Of a DNA stretch of 10,685 bases, positions 1-6,223 are shown piece after piece (within the stretch, counting starts at the first letter, position 1; the number at the start of each line of letters is the position of its first letter). The position numbers were made by a program, and so were the translations under genes. The DNA comes from an uncultured Oscillospiraceae bacterium (GTDB lineage Bacteria; Bacillota; Clostridia; Oscillospirales; Acutalibacteraceae). The notes below the pieces were generated by a model. It searched no databases. It was not told where the DNA came from and worked only from the letters and a program-made list of their open reading frames with translations. The stretch lies in the NCBI GenBank assembly GCA_900552605.1, contig USAR01000034.1, positions 1 through 10,685 on the forward strand, written 5' to 3'.

Positions 1-1
1 G

Positions 2-1081
2 CTTTCAACAGCTTATACTCCCGGTGTTGCCGAGCCGTGTCTTAAAATTAAAGAGAACAAAGAGCTATCGTTTAAGCTTACAAGGCGTTGGAACACGGTT
101 GCCGTTGTTACAGACGGCACAGCTGTTTTGGGCCTCGGCGATATAGGTCCGGAAGCAGGAATGCCTGTTATGGAAGGCAAATGCTGTCTTTTTAAAGAAT
201 TTGCAGATGTTGATGCGTTTCCGCTTTGCATAAAATCGAAAGATGTTCAAGAAATTGTGCGCACGGTGTGGTTATTATCAGGCAGCTTCGGCGGAATCAA
301 TCTTGAAGATATCGCAGCGCCGAGATGTTTTGAAATAGAAAGAAAGCTTAAAGAAATTTGCGATATTCCGGTTTTTCACGATGACCAGCATGGCACCGCT
401 GTTGTTGTTGGCGCGGCTCTTCTTAATGCTTTGCGCCTTGTTAAAAAAGACATCAAAAAAGTACGCTGTGTTATAAACGGCGCCGGCTCTGCGGGAATTG
501 CAATTGCAAAACATTTGCTGCGAATTGGTGTAGGCGATATTGTTATGGTCGACAGGTTCGGTGTGCTTTTTAAGGGCAATAAGGAAATGAACCCTGCGCA
601 AGCCGAAATGGCGGAGTTTACAAACAAAAGCGGTATTATGGGTAATCTTGCAGATGCAATGAAAAATGCAGATGTTTTCATCGGCGTTTCAGCGCCGGGC
701 GTTGTGAGTGAGGAAATGGTGCGCTCTATGAACAGAGACGCTGTTGTATTTCCTATGGCTAACCCAACGCCGGAAATAATGCCGGACATTGCAAAGAGAG
801 CAGGCGCACGGGTAGTTGGAACGGGTCGTTCTGATTTTCCGAACCAGATTAACAATGTTTGCGCTTTCCCCGGAATTTTTCGAGGCGCATTGGACGTTCG
901 TGCAACAGATATTAACGACGAGATGAAACTTGCGGCATCATATGCCATTGCTTCTTTGGTCTCCGATGACGAGCTTAATGAGGACTACATTATGCCAAAA
1001 GCTTTTGATAAGCGTGTGGGAAAAACCGTGGCTGCTGCTGTTGCAAAAGCTGCTAGAGAAAGCGGAGCTTGCAAAGAGTAA
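2..1081 (+). CDS. Malic enzyme (NAD(P)-dependent, oxaloacetate-decarboxylating), 5'-truncated by window edge
   Basis: Oxidatively decarboxylates malate to pyruvate and CO2 in the cytoplasm, linking C4 acids to pyruvate. The reading frame is open from the first full codon at base 2, so the true start lies upstream; 359 residues are visible of the roughly 390-410 usual for short bacterial malic enzymes. The visible N-terminus has [10 protein letters not shown] (catalytic Tyr region), then [19 protein letters not shown] and MPVMEGK followed by [11 protein letters not shown] (catalytic Lys region). Metal-binding acids lie in [13 protein letters not shown] and in HDDQHGT (bases 377-397). The Rossmann nucleotide fold starts at GAGSAG (479-496); an acidic VDRFG at the end of the second strand favours NAD over NADP by family analogy, which is inference. 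ANPTPEI and [21 protein letters not shown] are conserved C-terminal blocks. No clear terminator follows. Cofactor preference and any paired gene upstream cannot be judged here. Confidence 0.95.
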   Translation, partial: LSTAYTPGVAEPCLKIKENKELSFKLTRRWNTVAVVTDGTAVLGLGDIGPEAGMPVMEGKCCLFKEFADVDAFPLCIKSKDVQEIVRTVWLLSGSFGGINLEDIAAPRCFEIERKLKEICDIPVFHDDQHGTAVVVGAALLNALRLVKKDIKKVRCVINGAGSAGIAIAKHLLRIGVGDIVMVDRFGVLFKGNKEMNPAQAEMAEFTNKSGIMGNLADAMKNADVFIGVSAPGVVSEEMVRSMNRDAVVFPMANPTPEIMPDIAKRAGARVVGTGRSDFPNQINNVCAFPGIFRGALDVRATDINDEMKLAASYAIASLVSDDELNEDYIMPKAFDKRVGKTVAAAVAKAARESGACKE

Positions 1082-1161
1082 ATTATGCCAATGTTAAATT
1101 TGTCTATAAATTTTTGTGAATCATCTGAAACACAGTTAAAATAATCCATTTTAATTTTTTG

Positions 1162-1174
1162 ATATCAGTGATAT
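1162..1174. promoter_or_regulatory. Operator-like palindrome over the -10 element
   Basis: ATATCA-G-TGATAT is a perfect 6-bp inverted repeat around one central base. It occupies the spacer and the first half of the -10 hexamer at 1172-1177, where a bound repressor would block RNA polymerase. The dyad is seen directly; a role as operator is inference and no regulator gene is in the window. Confidence 0.35.
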
Positions 1175-1177
1175 AAT
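1169..1177 (+). promoter_or_regulatory. Extended -10 promoter for the isomerase gene
   Basis: TGATATAAT is a consensus -10 hexamer (TATAAT, 1172-1177) with a perfect upstream TGn extension. The -35 position is poor (TTTTAA at 1149-1154, 17 bp spacer), as is common when an extended -10 is present. Predicted transcription start is near 1184, giving a leader of about 80 nt before the isomerase start. A 13-bp palindrome overlaps the element. Confidence 0.65.
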
Positions 1178-1187
1178 AGATACGGAA

Positions 1188-1230
1188 TACAGTGCTCAGC
1201 ACTTTGCAAAACCTTGTTGTGAGCACTGTA
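1188..1230 (+). promoter_or_regulatory. Inverted repeat / hairpin in the isomerase leader
   Basis: TACAGTGCTCA (1188-1198) pairs perfectly with TGAGCACTGTA (1220-1230), an 11-bp stem with a 21-nt loop, placed at the predicted 5' end of the transcript. The left arm overlaps a second perfect palindrome, AGTGCT-C-AGCACT (1191-1203), and AGCACT recurs at 1222-1227. The arms are about 31 bp apart centre to centre, close to three helical turns. It could be a transcription factor site pair or an mRNA 5' hairpin. It is not a good terminator, because the nearest T-run (ctttttc) begins about 10 nt beyond the stem. Confidence 0.45.
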
Positions 1231-1248
1231 ATTAACTGCTTTTTCAAA

Positions 1249-1256
1249 AGGAGAGG
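1249..1256 (+). promoter_or_regulatory. Ribosome binding site that fixes the isomerase start
   Basis: The purine-rich AGGAGAGG lies directly before a possible TTG at 1257 and ATG at 1263. Spacing of about 9 nt from AGGAG to the ATG is normal, whereas the TTG would be only 3 nt away, so ATG 1263 is chosen. Confidence 0.75.
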
Positions 1257-1262
1257 TTGAAT

Positions 1263-2051
1263 ATGAGAATAGGTGCACAGTTTTATACTGTTAAGGACTT
1301 TACAAAGGATCTTAAAAGCTTTGATGAAACTCTTAAGAAGGTTGCTGATATCGGCTTTAAAACAGTGCAGATTTCAGGTACTTGTGATTTTAATGCAGCG
1401 TGGCTTCGCGATAAGCTTAAAGAATACGGGCTTAAATGCGTGCTGACTCATACTGCACCAGATAAGCTTATAAACGCAACTGAGTATGTTATTGAAGACC
1501 ACAGAACATTCGGTTGCGACCACATAGGTCTCGGTGCCATGCCGTATCTTTGGAACAGCGAGGTTTCCATGGAAAAGGTTGTGAGTGATTTCAAAGAAAC
1601 CTTTATTCCTGTTGCGGAAAAGATCAGGGATGCCGGAATGCACTTTATGTATCACAACCATGATCTTGAATTTACAAAAACACCCGATGGCAAGCGCACA
1701 TATTATGATGTTCTGATTGATGAAATCGACCCGTCGCTTATGGGTTTTACAGTTGATACATATTGGGTTCAAGCGGGCGGCGAAGACCCTGCAGATATGA
1801 TAAGACGTCTGAAAGGCAGATGCTCGAAGGTTCATTTTAAAGACTACAAAATTTTGCGCGGCGGCGATCCGGCATTACGCCTTGCTGCTTGCGGCGATGG
1901 TAATCTCAATTTTGAAAAGATTGCCGAAGCTTGCGAATATGCAGGTGTTGAGGATATCCTTATTGAGCAGGACAATTGCTACGGCGAGGATCCGTTCGAG
2001 TGCCTTGAGCGCAGCTATAAATATCTTAAATCCTTGGGAATTGAAAAATAA
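1263..2051 (+). CDS. Sugar phosphate isomerase/epimerase (xylose isomerase-like TIM barrel)
   Basis: A 262-residue protein of the AP-endonuclease-2/xylose-isomerase-like TIM barrel superfamily, the group that holds IolE/IolI-type enzymes and many uncharacterised sugar isomerases. It opens with the strand MRIGAQFYTVKD and continues through VQISG, GLKCVLTH, DHIGLG and HFMYHNHDLEF (about 127-137), typical barrel strands. Likely metal ligands and catalytic residues are His131/His133 and Glu136, Asp165 in GFTVDTYWV, His191 in KVHFKD, and Glu235 in ILIEQDN near the end of the barrel. No signal peptide is visible, so it is cytoplasmic. It appears monocistronic: its own extended -10 promoter, a structured leader and an intrinsic terminator directly behind it. 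The substrate cannot be read from sequence; no sugar transporter or kinase is adjacent, so a catabolic pathway assignment would be guesswork. The operator-like dyads suggest regulated expression. Confidence 0.9.
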   Translation: MRIGAQFYTVKDFTKDLKSFDETLKKVADIGFKTVQISGTCDFNAAWLRDKLKEYGLKCVLTHTAPDKLINATEYVIEDHRTFGCDHIGLGAMPYLWNSEVSMEKVVSDFKETFIPVAEKIRDAGMHFMYHNHDLEFTKTPDGKRTYYDVLIDEIDPSLMGFTVDTYWVQAGGEDPADMIRRLKGRCSKVHFKDYKILRGGDPALRLAACGDGNLNFEKIAEACEYAGVEDILIEQDNCYGEDPFECLERSYKYLKSLGIEK

Positions 2052-2056
2052 AATGT

Positions 2057-2093
2057 AAAAGGGTCGCACAAATGGCAGTGCGGCTCTTTTTTT
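2057..2093 (+). terminator. Intrinsic terminator after the isomerase gene
   Basis: AGGGTCGCAC (2060-2069) pairs with GTGCGGCTCT (2078-2087), 10 bp including two G-U pairs, with an 8-nt loop and a run of seven T (2087-2093). Preceding A residues can extend the stem. It begins a few bases after the isomerase stop. Confidence 0.85.
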
Positions 2094-2240
2094 CACTTGC
2101 GTTTTAAAAACTGCATAAAATAAAACAGAGATATTTTTGCGGTATTTGATTAAACTGCGGCAGACGGGGAAAAATGGTAATGTGACGGCTGAGTATAACG
2201 TGATTTTAATTTTTAGCTGTGCACATATATTTTAAAATGT

Positions 2241-2248
2241 GAGTGAGG
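2241..2248 (+). promoter_or_regulatory. Weak, close ribosome binding site of the mazF-type gene
   Basis: GAGTGAGG ends only 3 nt before ATG 2252, tighter than for the other genes here. A GTG at 2243 in the same frame lies inside this purine run and has no ribosome binding site of its own, so ATG 2252 is preferred. The cramped spacing may keep translation low, which is inference. Confidence 0.45.
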
Positions 2249-2251
2249 ATT

Positions 2252-2602
2252 ATGTCAATAAAACGAGGGGAAATTTATTATGCGGATCTAAGCCCTGTTG
2301 TTGGGTCGGAGCAAGGCGGTGTAAGACCGGTTCTCATAGTTCAAAACGATGTCGGCAACAGGTACAGTCCGACTGTTATTGCCGCTGCCATAACAAGTCA
2401 GCACGAAAAGGCACATCTTCCGACGCACATAAAGGTTAATGCGGACGGCTGCGGACTTGCAAAGGATTCAATAGTGCTGCTTGAGCAGGTGAGGACGATA
2501 GATAAACAGCGGCTTAAGGAAAAAATGGGTACACTTGATAACACCGCAATGAACAGAGTAGATAAGGCTTTGAGCGTAAGCTTCGGTTTGGGTGCGCAAT
2601 AA
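2252..2602 (+). CDS. mazF: PemK/MazF family endoribonuclease toxin (EndoA-like), no adjacent antitoxin
   Basis: A 116-residue cytoplasmic single-strand RNA endonuclease of the PemK/MazF fold, very like Bacillus subtilis EndoA/NdoA from recalled family sequence: [20 protein letters not shown], then [31 protein letters not shown], and the C-terminal [13 protein letters not shown]. The catalytic pair known from the Bacillus enzyme, Arg25 and Thr48, falls at the same positions when ATG 2252 is used. That agreement and the identical length support this start over GTG 2243. Bacillus EndoA cuts at UACAU; the same specificity here is likely but unproven. The gene sits alone: a terminator closes the gene before it, and the 200-bp gap is too short for a usual 80-95 residue CopG/EndoAI antitoxin. 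No strong promoter is visible upstream; the AT-rich stretch around 2226-2238 may supply a -10. The gene looks intact. Confidence 0.92.
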   Translation: MSIKRGEIYYADLSPVVGSEQGGVRPVLIVQNDVGNRYSPTVIAAAITSQHEKAHLPTHIKVNADGCGLAKDSIVLLEQVRTIDKQRLKEKMGTLDNTAMNRVDKALSVSFGLGAQ

Positions 2603-2626
2603 CGTATTAAAATTTAATATTCGCCA

Positions 2627-2655
2627 TTGCACATTTTGCGATTATGTTGTAGAAT
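2627..2655 (+). promoter_or_regulatory. Sigma-A-type promoter for the helicase gene
   Basis: TTGCAC (2627-2632) and TAGAAT (2650-2655) are separated by exactly 17 bp. Predicted transcription start is near 2662, about 50 nt before the helicase start codon. An AT-rich palindrome lies just upstream (2605-2619). Confidence 0.6.
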
Positions 2656-2704
2656 AGATGTTGTAACAATTAAGAAAATGAGCATGCTGTGCTTTTAAAA
2701 AAAT

Positions 2705-2708
2705 GAGG
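2705..2708 (+). promoter_or_regulatory. Ribosome binding site that fixes the helicase start
   Basis: GAGG lies 6 nt before ATG 2715. The in-frame ATG at 2703 has only A/T-rich sequence before it, so the downstream ATG is chosen. Confidence 0.55.
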
Positions 2709-2714
2709 ATACCT

Positions 2715-5063
2715 ATGACAGAATTGCAAAAGAAATATCTTGCTTTGAGAAAAAGTATTATTGAAAAAGAATTTTCAAGAATGAACAATATGCAGCTGAG
2801 TGCTGTTACAACAGCAATAGGTCCCGTGCTGATACTTGCCGGTGCCGGCAGCGGCAAAACTACTGTACTTGTTAACAGAATTGCATATCTTGTTAAATAC
2901 GGTAATGCATATAATTCGGAAATAACACCCGGTGAAGAGGTTTTGGAAAAGGTGCTTCAGCAGGGAGAATCGGCTGATTATTCATTTTTTTCCGTTGAGC
3001 CGCCAAAGCCGTGGGAAATTTTGGCGATCACCTTTACTAATAAAGCAGCCGGCGAGCTGAAGGACAGAATCGAAACAAGACTCGGCGAAAGTGCACAGTA
3101 CATAAAGGCGGGCACTTTTCACTCGGTCTGTTCAAAAATATTGCGCCGTGATGCCGAAAGACTCGGCTACGACAGTCACTATACGATTTACGATCAAGAT
3201 GATCAAAAACGATTGATGAAGCAGGTTTGCAAGGAACTTAATATTGACGAAAAACAGGTCCCTTTGCGCTCGATTCTTAATGCGATCAGCCATGCCAAAG
3301 ATTCACTTGTTTCGCCGGAGGAATTTTTGCAGGATGCAGGAAGTGATGTAAGGCTTAAGCTTATTGCAAAGGCTTATAAAGGATATCAAACAGCGCTTAA
3401 AGAAGCGGATGCTATGGATTTCGATGATCTTATTGCAAACACCGTTAAGCTGTTCTCGGAAAATCCCGATGTGCTGGACTATTACCGAAAGCGAATATCC
3501 TATGTTATGGTGGACGAATATCAGGACACTAACCACGCACAGTATATGTTTGTGAAGCTGCTTTCCGGTGAGCATCGCAACATATGTGTTGTGGGTGACG
3601 ACGACCAGAGTATATACCGTTTTCGCGGGGCAACGATCGAAAATATTTTAAGCTTTGAAAAGGAATATCCCGATGCAGCTGTTATTCGTCTTGAGCAGAA
3701 TTACCGCTCAACGCAGAATATTCTCGATGCTGCCAACGCAGTTATTTCGCACAATTTTGCAAGAACGGGCAAAAGTCTTTGGACGGATAACGGCTGCGGT
3801 AATAAGATCAACTGTGTTACTTTGGACAGCGAAAGGGAAGAGGCACGCTTTGTTGCCGATAAGGTTTTAGAGCATATAAGAAACGGCGGCAAATATTCCG
3901 ATTGCGCAGTGCTTTACAGAATGAATGCACAGTCGAATGTGCTTGAGAGCGTGTTTGTGCGTCTCGGTATTCCGTATCGTGTTGTGGGCGGCATGCGCTT
4001 TTACGATCGCAAGGAAATTAAAGATATAATTGCATATTTAAACCTTTTAAACAACACGAGTGATAACATACGTCTCCGTCGTATTATAAATGAGCCCAAA
4101 CGAGGAATAGGTGATACAACGCTTTCTTATGTTGCGGAAATTGCAGCTGCGGAGGACAAGTCTTATTTCGATATAATGGAGCACGCAAAGGAATACCCCA
4201 CTCTTTCGCGTGCTGCTGAAAAGATGCAGGCATTTTGCAGCATTATTCGTGAGCTTCAAAGAGCTGCTGAGGATTACAGCCTTACTGACCTTTTGCAAAC
4301 GGTTATTCAAAAAACAGGCTATGGTGAATACTTAAACTCTTTGCCGATCGAGGAAAGCGACCGTGCCGAAAACGTTAAGGAGCTTGCAACTTCGGTAACT
4401 CAGTATGAGCTTGAAAACGAAGAAGCGTCGCTTTCGGGTTTTTTGGAAGAAGTTGCGCTTGTCAGCGATATGGATTCTTATGACACCGAAGCTGACGCAA
4501 CCGTGCTTATGACTCTCCATTCCGCCAAGGGCTTGGAGTTTAACACTGTGTTCTTGGTTGGTATGGAAGAAGGCATTTTCCCGAGCGGACAAACCATATA
4601 CGGCGGACCGGAGGAAATGGAAGAGGAGCGCAGAATTGCGTATGTCGGCATAACTCGTGCCAAAAAAGAGCTTTACATAACCAACACCTTCAGAAGAATG
4701 ATTTACGGTCAGACAAGCTATAATAAACAGTCGCGATTTGTTAACGAGATTCCTAAAGCTTTGTGCAACTGCGAGCTTAAAACAAGCTCATCACCGTTTT
4801 CTTCAGGCAGCACATTCAGGTCTGTTTCACACAGTGCCGCACAGACTTCAAGACCGCAGTTTAATACTTCGGCAGCACATCAGAGCAAACCGCAGCTTAA
4901 TGTTAAGTTTAATATAGGCGACACCGTTCACCACGGTACATTCGGTGACGGCATCGTGCTTAAAGCCACTCCAATGGGTAATGATGTGCTGTTGGAAATC
5001 GATTTCCCGAATACCGGCAAAAAGAAGCTTATGGCGGCATTTGCAAAACTTACAAAAAATTGA
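2715..5063 (+). CDS. pcrA: ATP-dependent DNA helicase, UvrD/PcrA family
   Basis: A 782-residue SF1A 3'-to-5' DNA helicase for repair, recombination control and plasmid/transcription conflicts. Motifs in order: Q motif around MNNMQLSAV (23-31), Walker A AGAGSGKT (42-49), motif Ia AITFTNKAAGELKDRI (104-119), Walker B DEYQ (267-270), motif III VVGDDDQSIYRFRGA (292-306), motif IV QNYRS (328-332), motif V LMTLHSAKGLEF (598-609) and motif VI EERRIAYVGITRAK (637-650). A Ser/Gln-rich linker (about 688-728) leads to a C-terminal module (730-782, GDTVHHGTFGDGIV) resembling the PcrA Tudor-like domain that contacts RNA polymerase; that points to PcrA/UvrD rather than Rep. The protein is somewhat longer than typical PcrA, partly through about 30 extra residues at 63-98 between Walker A and motif Ia. 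It has its own promoter and may be cotranscribed with the glycosyltransferase gene 65 bp downstream. Confidence 0.95.
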   Translation: MTELQKKYLALRKSIIEKEFSRMNNMQLSAVTTAIGPVLILAGAGSGKTTVLVNRIAYLVKYGNAYNSEITPGEEVLEKVLQQGESADYSFFSVEPPKPWEILAITFTNKAAGELKDRIETRLGESAQYIKAGTFHSVCSKILRRDAERLGYDSHYTIYDQDDQKRLMKQVCKELNIDEKQVPLRSILNAISHAKDSLVSPEEFLQDAGSDVRLKLIAKAYKGYQTALKEADAMDFDDLIANTVKLFSENPDVLDYYRKRISYVMVDEYQDTNHAQYMFVKLLSGEHRNICVVGDDDQSIYRFRGATIENILSFEKEYPDAAVIRLEQNYRSTQNILDAANAVISHNFARTGKSLWTDNGCGNKINCVTLDSEREEARFVADKVLEHIRNGGKYSDCAVLYRMNAQSNVLESVFVRLGIPYRVVGGMRFYDRKEIKDIIAYLNLLNNTSDNIRLRRIINEPKRGIGDTTLSYVAEIAAAEDKSYFDIMEHAKEYPTLSRAAEKMQAFCSIIRELQRAAEDYSLTDLLQTVIQKTGYGEYLNSLPIEESDRAENVKELATSVTQYELENEEASLSGFLEEVALVSDMDSYDTEADATVLMTLHSAKGLEFNTVFLVGMEEGIFPSGQTIYGGPEEMEEERRIAYVGITRAKKELYITNTFRRMIYGQTSYNKQSRFVNEIPKALCNCELKTSSSPFSSGSTFRSVSHSAAQTSRPQFNTSAAHQSKPQLNVKFNIGDTVHHGTFGDGIVLKATPMGNDVLLEIDFPNTGKKKLMAAFAKLTKN

Positions 5064-5092
5064 TTGCCGAATACGTTGTTGGCAATAACAAC
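5063..5092 (+). repeat. Overlapping short inverted repeats between helicase and glycosyltransferase genes
   Basis: ATTGCC (5063-5068) can pair with GGCAAT (5081-5086), and GTTGTT (5075-5080) with AACAAC (5087-5092). The two interlock and, with no loop between segments, could hardly form together. No T-run follows, so this is not a terminator; a leader switch is possible but weakly supported. Confidence 0.25.
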
Positions 5093-5128
5093 TGTTGAAT
5101 CTGCGCTTGTGAAGGGGAGCAAATAAAA

Positions 5129-6136
5129 ATGATACTTTCCGTTGGCATTGTTGCATATAATGAAAAGGAGAATCTGCCTATTCTGCTCAAACAATTAACG
5201 GAGCAAACAATCGATAAGGGTCGGGTTGAGCTTTTGCTGATAGACAGCTGCTCAACCGACGGAACAAAACAGATTTTTAACGATTTTAAGAGAGATAACG
5301 AACTGTATTTTTACGGAATCGAAATACTTGATAACCCCGGCAAAATCCAAGCTGCCGGTTGGAATGTCGCAATTGACAGCTTCAAGGGCGACGCACTGCT
5401 TAGGCTTGACGCTCACGCGAGAATTGAACGTGATTTTTTACAAAGAAACTTAGAGTGTCTTGAAACGGGCGAGATGGTGTGCGGCGGTAAGCGACCTAAC
5501 CTGCCAAGCTCAGATAAACCGCTTTGTAAGCTTGTGGCTCTTGCCGACCGCTCAATTTTCGGCGGCAGCGTCGGTAAATACCATGAGAGTGAAGGCAAAA
5601 AATATGTTGACACTGTTTTCCATGGCTGCTACCGTAAAGAGGTTATTGAAAAGGTCGGGCATTTTAACGAAAAGCTTGGAAGAACCGAGGACAACGACTT
5701 TCATCGTCGCATAATTGAGTCAGGATTTAAAATCTGTTATGACCCGAGGATATGCTCATATCAGTTTTCACGCGACAGTGTTAAAGGCGATATTAAGCAG
5801 AAATATGCAAACGGTTTTTGGATCGGGAGAACGCTTGGCATCAGTCCTAAATGTATTTCACCTTTTCACTTTGTTCCGTTTTTGTTCGTTGCGGCACTTG
5901 CAGCAGCGGTTGTATTTGGCATTTTCGTTTCGTTTTTGCCGCTTTGGCTGATTCTCGGTGTGTATTTTACGGCAGATATTGTGCTTAGCATTGCGGCGGT
6001 TTTGGGTGAAAAAGAAAAGCTTTCTGTATTTTGGCTTTTGCCTGTTTTGCTTTTCTTGCTTCACTTAGCTTACGGCGCAGGTACTGCGATTGGTTTGCTG
6101 AGCATAATTTATAATGATCCGCGAAAAGCGGTTTAA
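5129..6136 (+). CDS. Family 2 glycosyltransferase with C-terminal membrane segments
   Basis: A 335-residue inverting glycosyltransferase (GT2, GT-A fold) that would move a sugar from a nucleotide donor to an acceptor at the cytoplasmic membrane face. The N-terminal domain starts IVAYNEKENLPILLKQL (7-23) with IDSCSTDGT (38-46), the usual nucleotide-binding start of GT2. The metal site is the DxD variant Asp94-Ala-His96 in LLRLDAHARIE, and TEDND (186-190) supplies the likely catalytic base. From about 248 the chain is strongly hydrophobic, with three probable membrane helices at roughly 248-266, 268-292 and 299-325. The architecture resembles ExoA-like exopolysaccharide transferases. A ribosome binding site AGGGGAG (5113-5119) lies 9 nt before the ATG. 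No own promoter or terminator is evident before it, so readthrough from the helicase gene is likely. No other polysaccharide genes flank it, so donor, acceptor and product are unknown. Confidence 0.88.
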   Translation: MILSVGIVAYNEKENLPILLKQLTEQTIDKGRVELLLIDSCSTDGTKQIFNDFKRDNELYFYGIEILDNPGKIQAAGWNVAIDSFKGDALLRLDAHARIERDFLQRNLECLETGEMVCGGKRPNLPSSDKPLCKLVALADRSIFGGSVGKYHESEGKKYVDTVFHGCYRKEVIEKVGHFNEKLGRTEDNDFHRRIIESGFKICYDPRICSYQFSRDSVKGDIKQKYANGFWIGRTLGISPKCISPFHFVPFLFVAALAAAVVFGIFVSFLPLWLILGVYFTADIVLSIAAVLGEKEKLSVFWLLPVLLFLLHLAYGAGTAIGLLSIIYNDPRKAV

Positions 6137-6161
6137 CGGCATCAAAATACACTTTGCGCAG

Positions 6162-6190
6162 TTGACTAATGCGGCTTATTGTGGTATTAT
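6162..6190 (+). promoter_or_regulatory. Strong sigma-A promoter for the murI-argS operon
   Basis: TTGACT (6162-6167) and TATTAT (6185-6190) are spaced 17 bp apart, and TGG directly before the -10 forms an extended -10. Predicted start is near 6197, leaving a leader of about 27 nt before ATG 6224. This is the best promoter in the window. Confidence 0.8.
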
Positions 6191-6212
6191 TCCTTTTGTT
6201 ATTCTTTTGGTT

Positions 6213-6217
6213 GGAGG
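6213..6217 (+). promoter_or_regulatory. Ribosome binding site that fixes the murI start
   Basis: A full GGAGG stands 6 nt before ATG 6224. The frame is open further upstream, but earlier starts would fall within the promoter and add a tail absent from the family. Confidence 0.85.
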
Positions 6218-6223
6218 ACTGGT

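Noticed and set aside
376..948. 190-codon open frame on the minus strand inside the malic enzyme gene
   Set aside because: It lies wholly opposite a well-conserved gene, has no ribosome binding site I can see and resembles no family; it is a codon-bias shadow.
128..1081. Malic enzyme starting at TTG 128
   Set aside because: Conserved malic enzyme sequence, including the catalytic Tyr region, continues upstream in frame to base 2; the gene is cut by the window edge.
1188..1230. CIRCE-like heat-shock (HrcA) operator
   Set aside because: CIRCE is TTAGCACTC-N9-GAGTGCTAA. Here the half-sites are in the opposite order and the loop is 21 nt, so the likeness is only in the AGCACT core.
1188..1245. 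Terminator for the malic enzyme gene
   Set aside because: The stem lies downstream of the isomerase promoter and the T-run begins about 10 nt beyond the stem, so it does not fit an intrinsic terminator.
6119..6134. Terminator at the end of the glycosyltransferase gene
   Set aside because: CCGC-GAAAA-GCGG is only a 4-bp stem with three T, and it overlaps the coding end; too weak to call.
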